Below, one piece after another: positions 1 through 5,591 of a stretch of 7,133 bases of DNA (positions are counted from its first letter, which is position 1; every line of letters begins with the position of its first letter). The notes below the pieces were generated by a model. The model made no database searches. It was not told the origin of the DNA and was given only the letters and a program-made list of their open reading frames with translations. The DNA lies in assembly GCA_029256365.1 (NCBI GenBank), contig JAQSYB010000191.1:1-7133 (forward strand). Direction: 5' to 3'. This stretch comes from Clostridia bacterium. GTDB lineage: Bacteria > Bacillota > Clostridia > Lutisporales > Lutisporaceae. The position numbers and the translations under genes are program-made.

Positions 1-795
1 ATCGCTCTATTCTCCGCAGGCGGGGATATAAGCTTAAAATATGCTCCCATTGCAGCTTCAAAGGGAGTTACAGTAGTGGATAACAGCAGCGCATGGAGAA
101 TGAAAGCTGACGTACCTCTTGTAGTGCCTGAAGTGAATCCAAATGATGTTGAATGGAATAAGGGAATCATAGCAAATCCAAATTGTTCCACAATACAGGC
201 AGTTGTTGCACTGAAGCCCTTACATGAAAAATATAAAATTAAAAGAATCGTTTACTCGACCTATCAAGCAGTATCAGGCTCTGGTGTAAAAGGAGTAACC
301 GATCTAGAGGAAGGCTTAAAAGGCAATCCTCATAAGTTCTATGCCCATCCTATAGCAAATAACTGTTTGCCACATATAGATGTCTTTACTGAAAATGGCT
401 ATACAAAAGAAGAAATGAAAATGATAGAGGAAACTAGAAAAATCATAGGCGACCAAAGTCTAAAGGTTACTGCTACAACAGTTAGAGTTCCTGTATTCAA
501 TAGTCACTCTGAATCTATAAATGTTGAATTCTACAATGATTTTGACATCAATGAATTAAAAGAGCTTTTAAAGAACAGCCCAGGTATTGTAATTCAAGAT
601 GATGTTGCAAACAATGTATACCCACTTGCAATCAATGCAGCAGGCAAGGATGAAGTATTCATTGGAAGAATCAGAAGAGACGATTCAGTAGACTTTGGAA
701 TGAATATGTGGGTTGTTTCTGATAATATCAGAAAAGGTGCAGCTACAAATGCTGTACAAATAGCTGAGCTATTGGTGCAAAAAGAATTGGTTTAA
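1..795 (+). CDS. asd: Aspartate-semialdehyde dehydrogenase, 3' part (5' end outside window)
   Basis: Reduces L-aspartyl-4-phosphate to L-aspartate 4-semialdehyde with NADPH, the branch point to lysine/diaminopimelate, threonine and methionine; cytosolic. The frame is open from base 1, so the gene enters from the left. The 264 residues present, against about 330 for the family, imply that roughly 65 N-terminal residues (the start of the NADP-binding fold) are missing. Seen: a FSAGG segment at the edge, DNSSAWRM followed by VPLVVPEVNP, the catalytic cysteine in NPNCSTIQ (codon 184-186), the YQAVSGSG segment with the active-site Gln, and RVPVFNSHSES with the substrate-binding Arg (484-486) and catalytic His (505-507). 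The C-terminus has GRIRRD and KGAATNAVQIAE, typical of the Gram-positive type. All catalytic residues in the visible part are intact. It precedes dapA on the same strand by 117 bases, consistent with a shared pathway cluster. Confidence 0.96.
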   Translation: MALFSAGGDISLKYAPIAASKGVTVVDNSSAWRMKADVPLVVPEVNPNDVEWNKGIIANPNCSTIQAVVALKPLHEKYKIKRIVYSTYQAVSGSGVKGVTDLEEGLKGNPHKFYAHPIANNCLPHIDVFTENGYTKEEMKMIEETRKIIGDQSLKVTATTVRVPVFNSHSESINVEFYNDFDINELKELLKNSPGIVIQDDVANNVYPLAINAAGKDEVFIGRIRRDDSVDFGMNMWVVSDNIRKGAATNAVQIAELLVQKELV

Positions 796-815
796 TATAA
801 CAAACAAAACATAAT
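787..815 (+). promoter_or_regulatory. Weak candidate promoter upstream of dapA
   Basis: TTGGTT (787-792) and CATAAT (810-815) are separated by 17 bases at the very end of asd. The -10 matches 5 of 6 consensus positions and the -35 only 3 of 6. AT-rich DNA produces such matches by chance. If real, transcription would begin near 822 and the mRNA leader would contain the inverted repeat at 836-883. The alternative is that dapA is transcribed by read-through from asd. Confidence 0.25.
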
Positions 816-835
816 TTCATATTATATTAATAAAT

Positions 836-883
836 GGGTATATTTAGGAATGAAAACACGTTAAAATAGAAATAAATATACCC
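836..883 (+). repeat. 11-bp perfect inverted repeat in the asd-dapA leader
   Basis: GGGTATATTTA (836-846) and its exact reverse complement TAAATATACCC (873-883) are separated by 26 bases. The right arm ends 15 bases before the dapA Shine-Dalgarno sequence. As RNA it could form an 11-bp stem with a large loop. As DNA the two arms could be half-sites for a regulator. It is not a classical terminator because no clean T-run follows. Its role is unknown; its position suggests control of dapA or processing/stability of the asd-dapA transcript. Confidence 0.5.
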
Positions 884-912
884 TATTGTTATAATTATAA
901 GGAGGAACTAGA

Positions 913-1800
913 ATGGCTTTATTTAAAGGGTCAGGTGTTGCTATCGTTACACCCTTCAACAACAACGGTGTCGATTTCGATAAGCTTGGAGAGCTGCTTG
1001 ACTGGCATGTCAGCCAAGGCACAGATGCCATTATCATCTGCGGAACAACTGGAGAATCCGTTACCATGTCCGACGATGAAAAAAAAGCAGCCTTCAAATT
1101 CACAGTGGAAAAAATAGCAGGTAGAATACCCGTCATTGCAGGCACAGGCAGCAATGACACCCGCCACTCCATTGAGCTTTCAAAATATGCTGAAGCTGTT
1201 GGCTGTGATGGATTGTTATGTGTAACACCCTACTATAATAAAACAACACAAAAGGGCTTAATTGCACATTATACTGCAATCGCTGATGCGGTTAATATTC
1301 CCGTTATCGTATACAATGTACCTGGCAGAACAGGCTTAAATGTCAACGCCGATACTCTGAAAACACTTTCTAAACACAAAAACATTGCGGCTGTCAAAGA
1401 GGCCAGCGGCAACATCAGCCAGGTTGTTGAGATTGGAACCTTCTGCAATGATGATTTCGCTATGTACTCTGGCAACGATGATCAAGTAGTACCCCTTCTT
1501 TCAGTAGGCGGTATCGGTGTGATATCCGTTGTTGCCAATGTTGACCCCAAGGTAATGCATGACATGGTTATAAAGTATCTAGATGGGGATGTTAAGACTG
1601 CAATGGAGCTTCAATTAAAGATTAAGGCGCTAAATGATTCCTTATTCTGTGAAGTAAATCCTATACCAGTAAAAACTGCAATGAACCTATTGGGGCATCA
1701 AGTTGGCGAATTAAGGCTTCCTCTTGTGGATATGTCAGAAAAGAATCTGGAGTATCTAAAGAATACACTTGTAGATTATGGCTTCCAGCTTAGGGGGTAA
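913..1800 (+). CDS. dapA: 4-hydroxy-tetrahydrodipicolinate synthase
   Basis: Condenses pyruvate with aspartate semialdehyde to give 4-hydroxy-tetrahydrodipicolinate, the first committed step to diaminopimelate and lysine; a cytosolic TIM-barrel class I aldolase, normally tetrameric. The 295 residues are full length for the family. Seen: the pyruvate-binding GTTGES loop (44-49), the proton-relay residues Thr45, Tyr108 (in TPYYNK) and Tyr134 (in VYNVPGRT), the substrate-binding Arg139, and the Schiff-base Lys162 in AVKEASG. The ATG start has a strong AAGGAGG (899-905) seven bases upstream. At the allosteric lysine site, positions matching E. coli His53, His56 and Glu84 are Asp54, Lys57 and His85, which suggests weak or no lysine feedback (inference). 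dapB starts five bases after the stop. Confidence 0.97.
   Translation: MALFKGSGVAIVTPFNNNGVDFDKLGELLDWHVSQGTDAIIICGTTGESVTMSDDEKKAAFKFTVEKIAGRIPVIAGTGSNDTRHSIELSKYAEAVGCDGLLCVTPYYNKTTQKGLIAHYTAIADAVNIPVIVYNVPGRTGLNVNADTLKTLSKHKNIAAVKEASGNISQVVEIGTFCNDDFAMYSGNDDQVVPLLSVGGIGVISVVANVDPKVMHDMVIKYLDGDVKTAMELQLKIKALNDSLFCEVNPIPVKTAMNLLGHQVGELRLPLVDMSEKNLEYLKNTLVDYGFQLRG
1792..1797 (+). promoter_or_regulatory. Ribosome binding site supporting the TTG start of dapB
   Basis: AGGGGG lies in the last codons of dapA, eight bases before the TTG at 1806. It supports that start over the ATG at 1821, which would remove the first beta-strand of the dinucleotide-binding fold. Its overlap with the dapA end suggests coupled translation. 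Confidence 0.7.
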
Positions 1801-1805
1801 ATTTA

Positions 1806-2570
1806 TTGATAAACATACTAATGAGCGGCTGCAATGGAAAAATGGGTCAGGTGATTTCGAAGCTTGCAGCTAATTTTGACAATATAAATATCGCTGCAGG
1901 TATATCCAGACAGCCCGATAAATATAGCAACCCTTATCCCGTCTACACAGACTATCAGTATGTACAAGAGAAAATTGATGTCGTAATCGATTTTTCTAAT
2001 CCAGGTGTATTGCCTGAGCTTCTTGAATTTTGTAAAAACAATGAGACAGCCTTGGTATTGGCTACGACAGGGCTGTCTCAAGAAGATTATAATAAAGTAA
2101 GTGCCGCTGCAGAGTCACTTCCAATTTTCATGTCAGCCAATATGTCTCTAGGCATTAATGTACTGATTGAATTGGCAAGAACTGCAGCATCCAAGCTTGG
2201 TCTTGGCTTTGATATCGAAATACTGGAGAAGCATCACAATGAGAAAAAAGATGCGCCCAGCGGTACAGCTTTGATGATAGCAAATGAAATCAATCAACAG
2301 TTGGATCATTCCATGAACTTTATTTATGACCGTTCACAAAGCAGAGAAAAACGCAAAAATAGTGAAATTGGAATTTCTGCTATAAGAGGCGGCACAATTC
2401 CCGGAGAGCACTCTGTATTCTTTGCAGGCAAGGATGAAATTGTTGAGCTCAAGCATACGGCTCTATCTCGAGATGTATTTGGAATGGGAGCCATCAAAGC
2501 AGCAGAATATATAGTAAATAAACAAAAAGGCATTTATGATATGAAATCCATGCTTAAGGAGATGATATAA
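1806..2570 (+). CDS. dapB: 4-hydroxy-tetrahydrodipicolinate reductase
   Basis: Reduces (dehydrated) hydroxy-tetrahydrodipicolinate to tetrahydrodipicolinate with NAD(P)H, second step of the diaminopimelate pathway; cytosolic. The 254 residues fit the usual range (about 250-270). Seen: the N-terminal Rossmann motif GCNGKMG (8-14), VIDFSNP (60-66) and ATTGLS (86-91) lining the cofactor site, then the catalytic/substrate signature HHNEKKDAPSGTA (143-155) with the paired His and the Lys before DAPSGT, and RGGTIPGEHSV (194-204). The TTG start is chosen because it gives the normal MINILMSGCNGKMG opening and has a good ribosome site. No catalytic residue appears altered. The stop codon overlaps the dapH start by one base (TAATG), so the two are probably translationally coupled. 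Confidence 0.97.
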   Translation: MINILMSGCNGKMGQVISKLAANFDNINIAAGISRQPDKYSNPYPVYTDYQYVQEKIDVVIDFSNPGVLPELLEFCKNNETALVLATTGLSQEDYNKVSAAAESLPIFMSANMSLGINVLIELARTAASKLGLGFDIEILEKHHNEKKDAPSGTALMIANEINQQLDHSMNFIYDRSQSREKRKNSEIGISAIRGGTIPGEHSVFFAGKDEIVELKHTALSRDVFGMGAIKAAEYIVNKQKGIYDMKSMLKEMI

Positions 2571-3178
2571 TGAACAATCCTGTAGATTTAACTGATCCAT
2601 ATAAAATAGCAGCTTTTATAAAGCAAGCCAAGAAGACAACTCCTGTAAAGGCTTATATCGATGGCAATTTAGAGAACATTGACACAGAAATCAAGAAGTA
2701 CGGCAATGGCAGCTTTTGGGTTCTATTTGGTGAAAACACTGAGGTTGAAGCCTTTATAGAAGCCAACAAAAGCGCAATTAACAAATATGAAATTGAGTTT
2801 GACCGACGAAATTCTGCCATTCCATTGCTTGATACAAGACATATAGAGGCTAGAATTGAGCCTGGTGCTGTCATCAGGGATATGGTAACAATACATAAAA
2901 ACGCTGTCATCATGATGGGAGGCGCAGTATTGGCTGGAGTTTTAGAGCCACCGAGTGCCGCTCCTGTTATTATTGAAGACAATGTATTGGTTGGTGCCAA
3001 TGCAGTAGTATTAGAAGGTGTGAGAGTCGGCAAAGGGTCTGTCGTTGCAGCTGGCTCAGTAGTAACTAGAGATGTAGAGCCTGACACAGTGGTTGCCGGA
3101 ATACCTGCAAGAGTGATTAAAAAAGCATCTGAGGTTGAAGGCGATAAGAAGAAGCTGTTGGATGATCTTAGAGGCTAA
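2570..3178 (+). CDS. dapH: Tetrahydrodipicolinate N-acetyltransferase, internally shortened
   Basis: Family role: acetyl-CoA-dependent acylation of tetrahydrodipicolinate to N-acetyl-2-amino-6-oxopimelate, the acetylase branch of diaminopimelate synthesis; cytosolic trimer. Seen: a DapH N-terminal domain (about 1-90) ending in DRRNSAIPLLD, then left-handed beta-helix hexapeptides (ARIEPG, VIRDMV, AVIMMG), the VLAGVLEPPSA loop (120-130), IIEDNVLVGANAVVLEG and a C-terminal VVAGIPARVIK. ATG start with AAGGAG (2556-2561) eight bases upstream. Odd: 202 residues against about 235-240 usually. As I recall family members, MMGA is followed by about 35 residues containing TM(I/V)DMN before GAVLAGV; here MMG117 runs directly into GAVLAGV. 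The reading frame is intact. The missing part equals six hexapeptides less one residue (two helix turns) and carries the Asp matching DapD Asp141. Family identity is certain; activity is doubtful. Last gene before the terminator. Confidence 0.9.
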   Translation: MNNPVDLTDPYKIAAFIKQAKKTTPVKAYIDGNLENIDTEIKKYGNGSFWVLFGENTEVEAFIEANKSAINKYEIEFDRRNSAIPLLDTRHIEARIEPGAVIRDMVTIHKNAVIMMGGAVLAGVLEPPSAAPVIIEDNVLVGANAVVLEGVRVGKGSVVAAGSVVTRDVEPDTVVAGIPARVIKKASEVEGDKKKLLDDLRG

Positions 3179-3186
3179 TAAACAAG

Positions 3187-3230
3187 AAAGTCATGTACTT
3201 GCATTTGATTGCAGTACATGACTTTTATTT
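3187..3230. terminator. Bidirectional rho-independent terminator between dapH and the GNAT gene
   Basis: A 13-bp perfect stem, AAAGTCATGTACT (3187-3199) with AGTACATGACTTT (3213-3225), is extended after one bulged T by GCA/TGC around a TTTGAT loop. On the plus strand it runs into TTTTATTTT, ending the dap cluster nine bases after dapH. On the minus strand it is followed by CTTTCTTGTTTATT, so it can also end the convergent YitT-GNAT transcript, whose stop lies at 3234. Confidence 0.9.
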
Positions 3231-3233
3231 TGC

Positions 3234-3788
3234 TTATATCAGTTCACCATTTTCATTATAAAAGGGTGGGCAATATTCTACTACGCCACTTACCCCATCA
3301 AGTCCGCCTTCAACTAGCTCCAATGCAAAAAGGTATTTGCTGTTAAAATTGGTATCCAGGCCTATTTTCCAGTTGGATGCAAGCTCGAAGCCAAAGCTTT
3401 GGTAATACTTTGGATGACCCATTACGATAAGTGACTTGTACCCCAATCTTTTTGCTATTTCTATTCCTGAACGAACCAATAGCTTTCCAATTCCTTGATT
3501 TTGAAAATCTTCATGCACAGAAACTGGTGCCAAATCCAAGGATTCGTAACACGCTGTGCTTCCTTTTATTTTTAATGGTGTAAACATGATGTGACCAACA
3601 ACAGTACCGTCCACTTCAGCGACAAGAGATAAATCATTGATATAATATTCACTGTCTCTTATTCTCTCTGCCAATGTCCATTCATTAAATTCATTGTCCG
3701 TCTTTTCAATTGCCTTAAATGCAGATTTGATTACTTCTCGAATCGAATTGTAGTCTTCTTTTGTTTCCTTGCGTACTAGTATTTCCAA
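3234..3788 (-). CDS. GNAT family N-acetyltransferase, YhbS-like (COG3153 type)
   Basis: Predicted cytosolic acetyl-CoA-dependent acetyltransferase of unknown substrate. The 184 residues cover a single GNAT fold. Seen: an N-terminal strand and helix (IRE...FKAIEKTDNEF), VAEVDGTVVGHIMFTPLKI (56-74), then LAPVSVHEDFQNQGIGKLL (86-104) with the acetyl-CoA pyrophosphate loop Q-x-x-G-x-G at 96-101. The signature VMGHPKYYQSFGFELAS (122-138) is typical of the YhbS group. The start is TTG: an in-frame TAA lies directly upstream, no in-frame ATG exists near the N-terminus, and AAAGGGTGG (3797-3805) sits seven or eight bases ahead. That site overlaps the stop codon of the YitT gene, 16 bases upstream, so this is the second gene of a two-gene transcript. 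A C-terminal extension (about 150-184) rich in acidic residues follows the core fold; its function is not known. Confidence 0.88.
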   Translation of the reverse strand: MEILVRKETKEDYNSIREVIKSAFKAIEKTDNEFNEWTLAERIRDSEYYINDLSLVAEVDGTVVGHIMFTPLKIKGSTACYESLDLAPVSVHEDFQNQGIGKLLVRSGIEIAKRLGYKSLIVMGHPKYYQSFGFELASNWKIGLDTNFNSKYLFALELVEGGLDGVSGVVEYCPPFYNENGELI

Positions 3789-3796
3789 TTATTTGC

Positions 3797-3805
3797 CACC
3801 CTTTC
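3797..3805 (-). promoter_or_regulatory. Ribosome binding site supporting the TTG start of the GNAT gene
   Basis: On the minus strand AAAGGGTGG precedes the TTG at 3788-3786 and overlaps the stop codon of the upstream YitT gene. This argues for translational coupling and explains how a TTG start immediately after an in-frame stop can be used. Confidence 0.6.
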
Positions 3806-4677
3806 TATATTCCCCTATTTACGAAGCCATGCCCCATTACTTCTGCGGTATCACTTACTGTAATGAAAGCATTCTCATCTATTCCTCTTACAATTTGCTT
3901 AAGCTTTGCCAACTGATTCAAGCTTACTATGCAGTAAATGACCTTCTTCTTGTCTCCAGTATAGGCGCCTTCCCCTTCTAAGTACGTAACGCCTCTAACT
4001 AGTCTCTTAAATATTTCCTCTGCCACCTGCTTTTCTTTGTCTGTAATAATCATTACTGACTTCCGCTGATCAAAGCCCTGCTGTACTTTATCCAGCACCG
4101 TTGATCCGATGTACATTGAAATCAGCGTATACATAGCAAGATTCAAATTTGTAATAAAGGATGCTATAATCACGATGCAGGTATTTATCATCATTGATGT
4201 ACTTCCAATATTCATTGAAAAATACTTCTTCATTATTACCCCTATAATATCAATTCCACCCTGAGATGCTCTGTTTCTAAGTACAATACCCAATCCTATT
4301 CCGTTTAATACACCAGCATATATGCAAGACAGCATGACATCCTGCACCAAATTGATTTCTCGTAAGAATGAGAAAACCTCAATCCAAGTAGAAAAAGCGA
4401 TCATACCTACCAAACTCAGCAATACAAATTCCTTATCGACAAATTTATATCCCAATATAAATACTGGAATATTAAAAATGAAAATCATAAGACCTGTATT
4501 CGTATTAAAAAGATAGCTCAATATCAGAGCAATACCACTTATGCCACCGCTTAACAGCTTATTTGGTATGATAAACAGATTAAAAGCGACCCCACTTATT
4601 GCACTGCCAAGAATTATCATAAAAATCATTAATATGTATTTGTATTTACTATCATATATTCTATCGGTAAATTTCAT
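3805..4677 (-). CDS. YitT family integral membrane protein (DUF161 + DUF2179)
   Basis: Multi-pass inner-membrane protein of the YitT family; the biochemical role is not established for most members. The 290 residues are normal for the family. Seen: about six hydrophobic segments (roughly 13-36, 44-58, 62-79, 84-103, 113-132, 160-196) with the family's LLSGGISGIAL near 41-51 and the internally related SQGGIDIIG near 138-146, the two copies of the DUF161 repeat. A soluble C-terminal DUF2179 domain follows (about 207-285), with RGVTYLEGEGAYTG, KKVIYCIV and AFITVSDTAEVMGHGF. I place the start at the ATG (4677-4675), because AGGGGGG lies five bases ahead of it; a GTG six codons earlier has no ribosome site. 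A promoter lies just upstream, and the GNAT gene follows in the same transcript. No link to lysine metabolism is evident beyond convergence on the dap cluster. Confidence 0.92.
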   Translation of the reverse strand: MKFTDRIYDSKYKYILMIFMIILGSAISGVAFNLFIIPNKLLSGGISGIALILSYLFNTNTGLMIFIFNIPVFILGYKFVDKEFVLLSLVGMIAFSTWIEVFSFLREINLVQDVMLSCIYAGVLNGIGLGIVLRNRASQGGIDIIGVIMKKYFSMNIGSTSMMINTCIVIIASFITNLNLAMYTLISMYIGSTVLDKVQQGFDQRKSVMIITDKEKQVAEEIFKRLVRGVTYLEGEGAYTGDKKKVIYCIVSLNQLAKLKQIVRGIDENAFITVSDTAEVMGHGFVNRGI

Positions 4678-4682
4678 TGTTT

Positions 4683-4689
4683 CCCCCCT
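4683..4689 (-). promoter_or_regulatory. Ribosome binding site fixing the YitT ATG start
   Basis: AGGGGGG on the minus strand, five bases before the ATG at 4677. It lies inside the longer frame that begins with GTG at 4695, so the ATG is the more likely start. Confidence 0.75.
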
Positions 4690-4709
4690 ATTCACGAATC
4701 AATAATTTA

Positions 4710-4738
4710 ATTATATTATGTTTCAATAAAGTGTACAA
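4710..4738 (-). promoter_or_regulatory. Sigma-A-type promoter for the YitT-GNAT unit
   Basis: On the minus strand TTGTAC (4738-4733) and a perfect TATAAT (4715-4710) are spaced by 17 bases. Transcription would start near 4703, giving a leader of about 26 bases with the AGGGGGG ribosome site. It lies between the SSB-like gene's terminator and the YitT start, where a promoter is expected. Confidence 0.6.
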
Positions 4739-4753
4739 CAATATTATAAGCAT

Positions 4754-4794
4754 AAAAAAACAAAAGCGCATCTGCGTTATACCGCAAAGCGCTT
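4754..4794 (-). terminator. Rho-independent terminator of the SSB-like gene
   Basis: On the minus strand, five bases after the stop codon, AAGCGC pairs with GCGCTT (plus-strand arms 4789-4794 and 4764-4769). A TT/GAT internal loop follows, then TGCG pairing with CGCA around a GTATAA loop, and finally TTTTGTTTTTTT. This separates the SSB-like gene from the YitT promoter. Confidence 0.85.
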
Positions 4795-4799
4795 AAACA

Positions 4800-5468
4800 T
4801 TAGTTTTCCTGTTCTTCTTCCTCTTCAAATTCTCTCACATTGTTGTCTTTGTCTACAATCTCCATCTTGGAGATAGATACTTCATAAGCTGTTCTTGTTA
4901 TCACATCATCTTCATTCAACTTCTTTTGATATTCTCTACTTTGAATTCTTCCCCAGACCTTGATTCTATCACCAACTGTAAGATTTTCGGAATACCTTGC
5001 ATTTCTTCCCCAGGCAATACTGGGTATGTAATCTGACTTATTATAAGGCCTGTTTACTGCAATGAGCATATCAGTAATTTCCCTGCCAAAGGGAGTAGTT
5101 CTGTATACTGGCTTTTTACAAATGAATCCATCGAGATAAATCTGATTTGGGTTCTTGATTTCCTCATCATCCTGCTTTAAGTCCCTTGCGAAAATAGTCA
5201 ATATAAGCTTATTGCTGCCATCTAGCAGCTTGTTGTAGGACCTTAATTGCCCTAGAACAATCAACTTACTACCTACTTCCAGGCAAGCCCCCATCATCAA
5301 ACGTTCCGAAACAGTAATAGGTAAACTGTCTGATATATCGCTTAATCTAGGTACTTCAAGGAGAACATTATAGAAACCCTCACCATACATCTCATGACTA
5401 AACTCAGGTTTTGACTTAACCGTTCCAACAATGGTTACTGTATTGTTTTCACTTATCTTGTCGGTCAT
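4800..5468 (-). CDS. Two-OB-fold single-stranded-DNA-binding-like protein
   Basis: Predicted cytosolic ssDNA-binding protein of the SSB type, but not the standard replicative SSB. The 222 residues appear to hold two OB folds. The first (about 9-98, VTIVGTVKSKPEFSHEMYGE to LILTIFARDL) is divergent. The second (about 108-205) is clearly SSB-like: IYLDGFICKKPVYRTTPFG, ITDMLIAVNRPYNKSDYIPSIAWG, then VGDRIKVWGRIQSREY. A standard SSB has one OB fold, a Gly/Pro/Gln-rich linker and a C-terminal DDDIPF-like tip. Here the C-terminus is short and acidic (REFEEEEEQEN) without the hydrophobic tip that binds SSB partners. ATG start with AAGGGAG about ten bases upstream. It has its own candidate promoter and terminator, so it is probably transcribed alone or with read-through from the Mur-like gene 123 bases upstream. 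Such proteins occur in clostridia; a specific role is not known to me. Confidence 0.85.
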   Translation of the reverse strand: MTDKISENNTVTIVGTVKSKPEFSHEMYGEGFYNVLLEVPRLSDISDSLPITVSERLMMGACLEVGSKLIVLGQLRSYNKLLDGSNKLILTIFARDLKQDDEEIKNPNQIYLDGFICKKPVYRTTPFGREITDMLIAVNRPYNKSDYIPSIAWGRNARYSENLTVGDRIKVWGRIQSREYQKKLNEDDVITRTAYEVSISKMEIVDKDNNVREFEEEEEQEN

Positions 5469-5519
5469 GTAGACCCCACTCCCTTCCTTGTTCTTGCGTT
5501 TATTAGAGTTTTAATCTAC

Positions 5520-5547
5520 ACTATACATATTCAAACAAGCATAACAA
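5520..5547 (-). promoter_or_regulatory. Candidate sigma-A promoter of the SSB-like gene
   Basis: On the minus strand TTGTTA (5547-5542, 4 of 6) and TATAGT (5525-5520, 5 of 6) are spaced by 16 bases. Transcription would start near 5513, leaving a leader of about 44 bases before the ATG at 5468. It lies in the 123-base gap after the Mur-like gene, in which I see no convincing terminator. Confidence 0.5.
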
Positions 5548-5591
5548 TATGAATCATTTCACTAAATTTTTATTCATACTTGGAATTTTTA

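Noticed and set aside
676..720. Asn in GMNMWVV of Asd where many Gram-positive homologues have His
   Set aside because: The catalytic His of the family lies in the RVPVF..HSES segment (codon 505-507) and is present. The changed position is not part of the catalytic set, so I do not read it as loss of function.
890..895. Perfect TATAAT just before the dapA ribosome site
   Set aside because: A start about seven bases downstream would fall inside the Shine-Dalgarno sequence, and there is no acceptable -35 (AGAAAT region). It is likely a chance match in AT-rich DNA.
796..912. Lysine riboswitch or T-box in the asd-dapA gap
   Set aside because: The gap is only 117 bases and lacks the conserved lysine-riboswitch core, T-box sequence and terminator. 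Only the simple inverted repeat is seen.
2653..3087. Long open frame antisense to dapH, and similar antisense frames within dapA, dapB, YitT and the Mur-like gene
   Set aside because: Their translations have no recognisable domains and no ribosome sites, and each lies inside a well-supported gene. They are shadows of the coding strand.
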